Assembly: GCF_958445495.1 (NCBI RefSeq)
Contig: NZ_CAUCSQ010000051.1
Coordinates: 1-28,365, forward strand
Direction of reading: 5' to 3'
Length of the DNA: 28,365 nucleotides
Origin: an uncultured Bacteroides sp.
Lineage (GTDB): Bacteria; Bacteroidota; Bacteroidia; Bacteroidales; Bacteroidaceae
The notes below the pieces were generated by a model that saw nothing but the letters and a program-made list of their open reading frames with translations, was not told where the DNA came from and made no database searches. The position numbers and the translations under genes were made by a program. Below, one piece after another: positions 9,352 to 15,373 of this stretch. Position 1 is the first letter of the stretch, and every line of letters starts with the position of its first letter.

Positions 9352-10404
9352 ATGATTATGAAAAAGAACATTTATACATCCATCATCCGGGCACTGGGCT
9401 GCCTGCTGTTATTGCCGGCTTTCGTAAGTAGCTGCCTCCACGAAGAACCGGAACTTACGGCCGACGGTGAACTCGGAGTAGACCCCACCGCCGTGAACAT
9501 CATGACGAATCTGACTCTGGAGACGTCCTTTGAACCGGTGGAAATTAACCGGAGCACCCGTGCGGCAACGGACACCTATATGCACCGCTTTGTGGTGGCA
9601 GCTTATGAAGGCACGCAAAAGGTAGCCCAACAGGTGGTCTATCAGGAAATACAGGCAGGAGAAACCACAGTGAGCATCCCACTTACGATGAAGCTGCATG
9701 CCCGTAACTATCAACTTGCCGTGTGGGCAGACTATGCGGTGAAAACTGACGAAGTCATCAGCCAGACTTTCTACGACACGGACGACATGGCATTCATCCT
9801 GCGCGCCACGCCTTACAAAGGAAACTCCCAATACTACGATGCTTTCTACGGAAACACCCCGCTGGACTTGACCGCCTATCGCGACCAATGGAACGTAATA
9901 GTTCCCGTAGATGTCAAGATGAGCCGTCCGATGGCACGCTACAACCTCATTGCGACCGACGTAGTGAAATTCCTGCAGAAGATTGCCGACAAAGAAATCA
10001 CCGGCAAGAAGTTCACCATCACCGTGAAATACAACTACTATCTGCCTACCGGATTCGATGCCCTCACCGGACGGTTGAAGCGTTCGCTCCAATACATGGA
10101 GTATAATAAGACGGTAGAGCTTGCCACTCTTCAGAAATTAGAAAACGCACTAGAAGGATTCAACATTGGCTTCGACTATCTGCTCATCAACAATGATACT
10201 CCTTCGTCCACTCCGGTCACGATTGAAGTGGCGAACGAAAGCAAAGTTATAGTTGCCCGCTATCAGAACCTGAAGATACCCTACGAACGGAACAAGGAAA
10301 CCAACCTGCGAGGCCATTTCCTGACCGCCAGCCCGGGCATTAACTTCGACCCCGATTTCGAGGATGAAGACATCATTATCGACATCAATCCGATTATCAA
10401 ATAG
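9352..10404 (+). CDS. Fimbrillin/Mfa2-like (DUF6562-type) lipoprotein 1
   Basis: A 350-residue protein with a lipoprotein signal (Cys28 in VSSC, followed by LHEEPEL; the acidic residues suit surface export). A second in-frame ATG lies two codons in (9358), so the exact start is uncertain. The body is beta-rich and shows the pattern of FimB/Mfa2/DUF6562 proteins: a first strand MHRFVVAAYEG, then YQLAVWADY, then YYDAFYG, then RPMARYNLIAT, then PTGFDALTGRL, and a C-terminal LRGHFLTASPG. The next gene shows the same order of landmarks, so the two are paralogues. Such proteins cap or anchor fimbriae or act as surface adhesins. Within a SusCD operon this one may instead serve as a surface glycan-binding protein in the SusE/F position. 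Function beyond the fold family is inference. Confidence 0.72.
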   Translation: MIMKKNIYTSIIRALGCLLLLPAFVSSCLHEEPELTADGELGVDPTAVNIMTNLTLETSFEPVEINRSTRAATDTYMHRFVVAAYEGTQKVAQQVVYQEIQAGETTVSIPLTMKLHARNYQLAVWADYAVKTDEVISQTFYDTDDMAFILRATPYKGNSQYYDAFYGNTPLDLTAYRDQWNVIVPVDVKMSRPMARYNLIATDVVKFLQKIADKEITGKKFTITVKYNYYLPTGFDALTGRLKRSLQYMEYNKTVELATLQKLENALEGFNIGFDYLLINNDTPSSTPVTIEVANESKVIVARYQNLKIPYERNKETNLRGHFLTASPGINFDPDFEDEDIIIDINPIIK

Positions 10405-10443
10405 AATAGCATATCAAAATAATCAATATACACTTTAATCATT

Positions 10444-12126
10444 ATGATCATGAAAAAGAACTTTATCTATTTAGCAATGACGCTACTCGTGGGATTATTC
10501 TCCTCATGTAGCCAAGAAGAGACTGTAGACGCTTCTGCCAGTCAGAGCAAATTATTCAGCATTACGGCTGAGCTTCCCACCGAGTACAGGGCTAATACCC
10601 GTGCCATCCCGGCCGTAGAGAATCATTATCTTCGCTGCATCCTTGAAATCACGGACATGGATGGCAACAGAGTGCACCGTGAAGAGAAACTGGGAACGGA
10701 TGCAAACGCGGATGGCAAATTGTCTTTCTCTTTCGCCATCGAAGCAGCAGGCACGTATAACTACTGTATGTGGGCGGACTTCATTGACGCCGACGGCCAA
10801 GAGAAAGACCCTGTCACCGGTCGATATGCAGATAAGTTCTTCCATACGGAAGACCTCACAAAGATTACTGTAATAGACCCCGCAGCTCTTTACAATACGG
10901 ATGCTTGCGATGCTTTCAGCGGTCATGGCTCTTTTGAAAAAGGACAGGCCACGATTGAAAACCCGCTAAGCGTCACCCTGATTCGTCCGTTTGCCAAACT
11001 GATTGTTTCCGACAAGAGCAAAGAGAACTTCGACAAATGCACTACGGTCAGTGTAATCCAAGAAATACCTGCCGGTTTTGATGCATCAACGGGTACTGTT
11101 TCTTCTGAAATGACAAAAGTTACTTTACCTGCTACTGCTCCTTTGGGAACAGGAGAGCAAACAGGAGAGTCGCATGATTTACAACTCTTCTCTTGTTACA
11201 TTTTTGCAGACGATGACGCTTTAGGTGAAATCGCCATGACTTTCGCAACGACTGATGGTAGCCGTGAGATTGCTATTCCTGCCAATGTACCGGTAAAAAA
11301 GAATACACGCACACTGGTAAGAGGCTATCTTGTTGCCGAATCGCAGAACAACGGACAGATTGATACTGATTTCGGGGAATGGAATCCGGACATTGACAAT
11401 GGAGATGTTGAACCGAGTGTGCCAACGGTTAATCCGGAAATTGGTGATTATTACTATAGTGATGGAACTTATTCTTCTGAGCTGAAAGAAGATGCAAGCA
11501 ATCCGTGTATCGGTATTGTTTTTGCAACTAAAGCAATAGACGGTGATGTTGCAAGCAGTTATGGCAGCTACACCAGCATCAAGGGATATGTGATGGCATT
11601 GGAAAGTGCTCCATTAAATACACGCAAAGAGTTCTGCTCCAACACCATGAATGGTAAGATTGACTTCACCGACTTACAATTGACAAAAACAGGATATGAA
11701 AACACTCAAGCTTTGTTGACTGACAGTCGCTACACAGAGCATAAAGATGCTTATCCTATAATTGTAGATTTCATCACTTTTAAAGAAAAAACTGCAACTC
11801 CTGAAAAGTCTAGCGGATGGTATATTCCATCTATCGGACAATTGAAAGAAATGGTAATTGGATATTATGGCTTTGAAGAAAGTCCAGCAAATGACGTATT
11901 AGTGAATGCAGTGAATGCCATAGACGGTGCAAACAAATTTGTTCACACTCCTGCGTCCGCTCGCTATATGCTTTCTAGTAGCATCAGCAATAAATCGGTT
12001 GCCCCTGTTACTTTGAACAACAATGTATTAGATGCCAATACCAGAGTACAAACAATATTTAATACTGACGCAAGCAAAGCTGGTGTACAAGGACAAATCC
12101 GTCCAATCCTCACCATCCTTGAATAA
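10444..12126 (+). CDS. Fimbrillin-like lipoprotein 2 with C-terminal adhesin-like module
   Basis: A 560-residue lipoprotein (Cys22 in FSSC, followed by SQEE, a surface-export-like acidic motif). Residues about 30-320 repeat the landmarks of the preceding gene: YNYCMWADF, YNTDACDAFSG, RPFAKLIV, PAGFDASTG, RTLVRGYLVAES. Residues about 335-560 form an extra module starting GDYYYSDGTYSSEL and containing SSGWYIPSIGQLKEM. This resembles the DUF1566/major-paralogous-type domains found at the tips of fimbrial adhesins. The two-part layout suggests a tip or surface adhesin. Codon choice changes from C-ending to T/A-ending at about 11070 and stays so to the stop, unlike the genes on either side. An in-frame ATG at 10450 is an alternative start. 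It is the last gene before the terminator at 12161. Confidence 0.72.
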   Translation: MIMKKNFIYLAMTLLVGLFSSCSQEETVDASASQSKLFSITAELPTEYRANTRAIPAVENHYLRCILEITDMDGNRVHREEKLGTDANADGKLSFSFAIEAAGTYNYCMWADFIDADGQEKDPVTGRYADKFFHTEDLTKITVIDPAALYNTDACDAFSGHGSFEKGQATIENPLSVTLIRPFAKLIVSDKSKENFDKCTTVSVIQEIPAGFDASTGTVSSEMTKVTLPATAPLGTGEQTGESHDLQLFSCYIFADDDALGEIAMTFATTDGSREIAIPANVPVKKNTRTLVRGYLVAESQNNGQIDTDFGEWNPDIDNGDVEPSVPTVNPEIGDYYYSDGTYSSELKEDASNPCIGIVFATKAIDGDVASSYGSYTSIKGYVMALESAPLNTRKEFCSNTMNGKIDFTDLQLTKTGYENTQALLTDSRYTEHKDAYPIIVDFITFKEKTATPEKSSGWYIPSIGQLKEMVIGYYGFEESPANDVLVNAVNAIDGANKFVHTPASARYMLSSSISNKSVAPVTLNNNVLDANTRVQTIFNTDASKAGVQGQIRPILTILE

Positions 12127-12160
12127 AACAACCAAAAACGTAACACAACAGATAAGTCAA

Positions 12161-12205
12161 GATAAGCAAGGCGCCCCCAACAAGCCTTGCTTATCAAGAC
12201 TTTTT
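12161..12205 (+). terminator. Rho-independent terminator of the susC operon
   Basis: A perfect 12-bp stem (GATAAGCAAGGC at 12161-12172, GCCTTGCTTATC at 12184-12195) with an 11-nt loop is followed after five bases by TTTTT (12201-12205). It lies 34 bases after the stop of the second fimbrillin-like gene and separates that operon from the lyase gene at 12252. Confidence 0.85.
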
Positions 12206-12251
12206 CCTATTCATTCCGAATCTTACACCTTATTATATAACATCATCTATT

Positions 12252-14801
12252 ATGAAAACAGCCCTCCGCTTCCGAATCCTTTTTCCTATTCTTGCTTGTC
12301 TGTTTCTAGTCACAGCTTGCAGCGACGACTCCCTGCCCGACCCATCGGACAACGGAACCGAACAGCCAGCCACAGCTCCCGACGCCTTGCACGACAAGAA
12401 ACGTGAAAAGCCTTATCCGAAAGCGGACAATGAGCTCTACCTCAACCCCGCTCCGCTCATCGTGCCCCAATCCATGAAAACCGGAGATAAACTGCAATTC
12501 GCACTCTCCCGTCAGGAAAGCTTCCCCGAAGAAGCAACAACCGTATCTACCCCACAGCAATGGTGTATGTACAACCCACACAAGACATTAAGTACCGGCA
12601 CATGGTACTGGCGTTTCCGTTCCATCACGAGCGACGGAACCTCGCAATCATGGAGCGAAACCTACTCTTTTGAGGTAAAAGACGATACACCCAAATTCCT
12701 TACTCCCGCCTTCGAGACTTTCATCACCAACACCCCCCGCACACATCCGCGGCTCTACTGTTTTCTCGACAACGGATTGGAGCAGGCACGAAGCAAAGTA
12801 ACCTCCCATCCGGAATACAAAAATCTGACCGGTCGTGCCCAAACAGCCTTGAACACCGACTACTCCCTCCTGCCCAACCCTTATGACAAAGCATCGGATA
12901 TTAAAAACTCCGTCCAACACCTGTATCAAGCCTATCATCTCACACAAGATAAAAAATACGCCGACAAGCTGCATGAGATATTAAAGCTCCTCCTAGCCTT
13001 CCCCGTATCAGATGCCCAACTGTTTGCCAGCAACTTCGGCTCCACCGACATTGCCATTATCTTTATCGAAATCTACGACTTACTCTACAACGAACTCACT
13101 CCGGAAGAAAAGCAGTCCACAGAAGAACTACTGATGCGCGTCACCCGCTATTACTTTAAAAGCTACTGTGGAATGCAGGAAAACCATATTTTCGACAACC
13201 ACTTCTGGCAGCACAACATGCGTGTCTTATTCCAAGCCTGCTTCCTCCTCTACGACAAATCCGCTTATGCGGACGAACTACTTCCCATGCTGGAATACTA
13301 CTATGAATTATGGACGGCACGTGCCCCCGCTTCCGGCTTCAACCGCGACGGGATATGGCACAACGGCACAGGCTATTTCAACGCCAACATAAAAACGCTG
13401 TTCTACATGCCTTCCCTCTTCTCCTATATCACTAAGAAAGATTTCCTGCAACACCCGTGGTATAAGAACGTGGGCAAAGCACTGGTCTACTCCTGCCCTC
13501 CCCATTCCAAAAGTGCCGGTTTCGGCGATGGCAGTGAAAGTGGCGATGAACCGCACCGATTGCAAGTTGCCTTTGCCGATTTCATCGCAAGAGAAACCGG
13601 AGATTCGTATGCCGGATGGTATGCCAAGGAATGTCAGTCCACGCTCTATCAGGATTACGAATTGCGACTCTACCGCATGGTTCGCAATCAAAATTACGCC
13701 ACCACCTTGCCTTCCAACGCTCCCAAACTAATCTGGTATAAGGATGCAGGAGAAGTAGCCATCCATTCCAACCTCTCCAATCCGGAGCAGAACCTGACTA
13801 TCGGTTTCCGCTCCAGCACCTTTGCTTCCGGCAGCCACACGGTGGCGAATCAGAACAGCTTCAACCTGCTGTATAAAGGAGTGGATGTGTATCGCAGCAG
13901 CGGATATTATCAGAATTTCAGCGACGCCCACAACCTGATGTCCTACCGCCACACCCGTGCACACAACACGATTTTGGTGAACGGTATCGGCCAGCCCTAT
14001 TCCCTGAAAGGATACGGCAACGTCACCCGTGCCATGGGTGGCAATCACATCTCCTATTGTCTGGGAGATGCATCTCATGCCTACAGTGGCATCAGCGACG
14101 ACCCCATGTGGGTGGCAGCCTTTGCAGCCGCAGGCATTACCCAGACTCCGGACAATGGCTTCGGCAAAACGCCACTGACCAAATATCTGCGCCATGTCCT
14201 CTTGCTCCATCCCCACACCGTGGTTGTCTACGATGAACTGGAAGCCTCCGAAGCTGTCCGCTGGGATTGGCTGCTGCATAGCCCCTCCCGCTTCAACATG
14301 GATAGCCGACAACAGACCGTCACCACCGAAAATCCAGCAAAGGGCTTCCAAACCGTAGTCCGCCAATTCAGCCAATCTTCTTTCGAGTTTACACAGACCG
14401 ACCGCTTTGTTGTGCCACCCGCCACGCCTGCGCCCGACCAATGGCATCTGACGGCCACCTACACGCCTTCCTCTCAAAACCGCATCTTGACTATTATCCA
14501 AATCGTGCCCGATTCGGAACAAGCCTCATCTGCCGTAGTGCGTAACGGTGATGTGATCCAGTGTGACGATTGGCGCATTGAAGCTGCTCTGAATGCCTCT
14601 CAACCGGCAGAGCTCCTCATCACCAACCGAACAAACAATGCCGTATTTAGCTACTCCCCCAACAATCCGATGATTGACGGGAAAGTATATTTGCGAAAGT
14701 CGCCTCGCTCTTCGCTACTCTACGACGAAACGAACGGCAGATATGGCGTGACGGAGCAAACAGACTATATTCCCGCCTCTACACGGGCAGTCAACTATTA
14801 A
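12252..14801 (+). CDS. Heparinase II/III-like polysaccharide lyase (DUF4962 type), predicted lipoprotein, paralogue 2
   Basis: An 849-residue lyase with a lipoprotein signal: Cys23 in VTAC followed by SDDS, whose acidic residues suggest display on the cell surface. A DUF4962-like N-terminal domain (about 45-150, with GTWYWRFRS) precedes the alpha/alpha toroid and the beta-sandwich. Catalytic candidates are ENHIFDNHFW (Asn311, His312, His317), DGIWHNGTGYF (His370, Tyr375) and GSHTVANQNSF (His529). The residue two after His529 is Val531, where paralogue 3 has His. It is clearly closer to paralogue 3 (23952) than to paralogue 1, sharing long blocks such as RTRAHNT-like and HPRLYCFL segments. It would make the first, surface cut of a uronic-acid glycan. 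It follows a strong terminator, yet no convincing promoter is visible in the 46 bases between. Confidence 0.9.
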   Translation: MKTALRFRILFPILACLFLVTACSDDSLPDPSDNGTEQPATAPDALHDKKREKPYPKADNELYLNPAPLIVPQSMKTGDKLQFALSRQESFPEEATTVSTPQQWCMYNPHKTLSTGTWYWRFRSITSDGTSQSWSETYSFEVKDDTPKFLTPAFETFITNTPRTHPRLYCFLDNGLEQARSKVTSHPEYKNLTGRAQTALNTDYSLLPNPYDKASDIKNSVQHLYQAYHLTQDKKYADKLHEILKLLLAFPVSDAQLFASNFGSTDIAIIFIEIYDLLYNELTPEEKQSTEELLMRVTRYYFKSYCGMQENHIFDNHFWQHNMRVLFQACFLLYDKSAYADELLPMLEYYYELWTARAPASGFNRDGIWHNGTGYFNANIKTLFYMPSLFSYITKKDFLQHPWYKNVGKALVYSCPPHSKSAGFGDGSESGDEPHRLQVAFADFIARETGDSYAGWYAKECQSTLYQDYELRLYRMVRNQNYATTLPSNAPKLIWYKDAGEVAIHSNLSNPEQNLTIGFRSSTFASGSHTVANQNSFNLLYKGVDVYRSSGYYQNFSDAHNLMSYRHTRAHNTILVNGIGQPYSLKGYGNVTRAMGGNHISYCLGDASHAYSGISDDPMWVAAFAAAGITQTPDNGFGKTPLTKYLRHVLLLHPHTVVVYDELEASEAVRWDWLLHSPSRFNMDSRQQTVTTENPAKGFQTVVRQFSQSSFEFTQTDRFVVPPATPAPDQWHLTATYTPSSQNRILTIIQIVPDSEQASSAVVRNGDVIQCDDWRIEAALNASQPAELLITNRTNNAVFSYSPNNPMIDGKVYLRKSPRSSLLYDETNGRYGVTEQTDYIPASTRAVNY

Positions 14802-14853
14802 GATGGATTGCGATAACTAAAACCCATTAAACAGGGATAAAAAACAAGAGGCT

Positions 14854-14885
14854 ATTGACTTTCCCTTTTTTATTTCGTATATTTG
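14854..14885 (+). promoter_or_regulatory. Bacteroides-type promoter upstream of a short transcript
   Basis: ATTG (14854-14857) as -33 element and TATATTTG (14878-14885) as -7 element (consensus TAnnTTTG) are separated by 20 bases, the best-spaced promoter in the window. It points into a region without a gene, toward the hairpins at 14951 and 14980. The expected start of transcription is near 14892. Confidence 0.65.
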
Positions 14886-14891
14886 TAGAAA

Positions 14892-15015
14892 CATTAAAAT
14901 AGAAATAAATATGAATCATACATAATTCAAGACATATAAGTAACCATATAGAGTGCATCACCGCACTCCTCAATGTACTATGGGATGGAATCTACAAGGA
15001 TTTCATCCCATTTTC
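14892..15015 (+). ncRNA. Candidate small RNA, about 125 nt
   Basis: A well-spaced promoter (14854-14885) and a strong intrinsic terminator (14980-15014) bracket about 125 bases with no plausible gene; the only ATG frame wholly inside is 4 codons (14911). The unit is AT-rich and apparently unstructured in its first 60 bases. It then has a hairpin GAGTGC/GCACTC (14951-14956 with 14963-14968, 6-nt loop) and finally the terminator hairpin. PUL-linked small RNAs are known in Bacteroides, which makes this reading attractive. An alternative is a prematurely terminated leader of the lyase gene at 15374. The start is predicted, not measured. Confidence 0.5.
14980..15014 (+). terminator. Intrinsic terminator of the candidate small RNA
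   Basis: ATGGGATGGAATC (14980-14992) pairs with GATTTCATCCCAT (14999-15011) over 13 positions with one G-U pair and a 6-nt loop. TTTT at 15011-15014 follows directly. No gene ends just upstream, so it ends either the short transcript from 14892 or read-through from the lyase gene at 12252. Confidence 0.7.
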
Positions 15016-15058
15016 GTATGCATTATTCGTTTCCCGCCATTCAAAGAGGCTAAAAACA

Positions 15059-15137
15059 GTTTATAATAAACTTAGATACCGTTTATTAAAAACTATCCAA
15101 AAGTTTATTAGAAACAGAGAGCTAATTTATTAGAAAC
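15059..15137 (+). repeat. Four GTTT-N5-AAAC palindromes at a 22-base period (operator array)
   Basis: Four 13-base units start at 15059, 15081, 15103 and 15125, exactly 22 bases apart: GTTTATAATAAAC, GTTTATTAAAAAC, GTTTATTAGAAAC and ATTTATTAGAAAC. Each is a GTTT/AAAC palindrome around a 5-base AT core (the last has A for the first G). The 9-base spacers are unrelated to each other. A 22-base step is about two helical turns, so all units face the same side of DNA, as expected of a cooperative regulator site. It lies about 200 bases upstream of the -7 box of the PL8-like gene. The hybrid regulator encoded at 18473 is the obvious candidate ligand, but this is inference. Confidence 0.75.
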
Positions 15138-15241
15138 AACGTTTTTTCTGTAAGAATAAAGTAATCCTCCAAACAGTATTATTCAAGCCCCATCTTCAAC
15201 TAGTAAAATAGCAATACATATACAGCATTCATGCAAATTTA

Positions 15242-15269
15242 CAAAAGAAGGATTAAGTTCCTCCTTTTG
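15242..15269 (+). other. Hairpin-forming inverted repeat upstream of the PL8-like gene
   Basis: CAAAAGAAGGA (15242-15252) and TCCTCCTTTTG (15259-15269) pair at 10 of 11 positions with a 6-nt loop. No T-run follows on either strand, so a terminator is unlikely. It sits between the palindrome array and the -7 box at 15336 and may be a second protein-binding site. Confidence 0.4.
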
Positions 15270-15335
15270 CAACTAAATTGTTAGAATATGAAATTCTTTA
15301 AGCAATTTCTAAAAGCCATTTAGCTTACTTATTCC

Positions 15336-15343
15336 TACCTTTG
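15336..15343 (+). promoter_or_regulatory. Promoter -7 box of the PL8-like lyase gene
   Basis: TACCTTTG fits TAnnTTTG and ends 30 bases before the ATG at 15374. The region 19-21 bases upstream lacks a clear TTTG, so the promoter probably depends on an activator. The box overlaps the TTG at 15341, which argues against that codon being the translation start. Confidence 0.5.
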
Positions 15344-15373
15344 CTCCGTGTGAGAACTAAAAGACACAATACC

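Noticed and set aside
13728..14522. Long minus-strand open frame opposite lyase paralogue 2 (264 codons)
   Set aside because: It lies wholly within the conserved lyase coding region and gives a non-protein-like composition; a similar shadow occurs at 7591-8376 in paralogue 1.
14833..14866. AGGGA/TCCCT pair before a T-run, possible terminator of lyase paralogue 2
   Set aside because: Only 5 bp with a 24-base loop; too weak, and it overlaps the -33 region of the better supported promoter.
14973..15053. Small open frame of 26 codons (ATG at 14973)
   Set aside because: It spans the terminator hairpin and shows no ribosome-binding context; the hairpin explains the sequence better.
15059..15137. 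CRISPR-like array or plasmid iterons
   Set aside because: Repeats are only 13 bases, the spacers 9 bases, only four units exist and there is no cas or replication gene nearby; an operator array fits better.
15341..15373. Upstream TTG start for the PL8-like gene
   Set aside because: It overlaps the proposed -7 box and adds 11 residues before a perfect signal peptide that begins at the ATG 15374.
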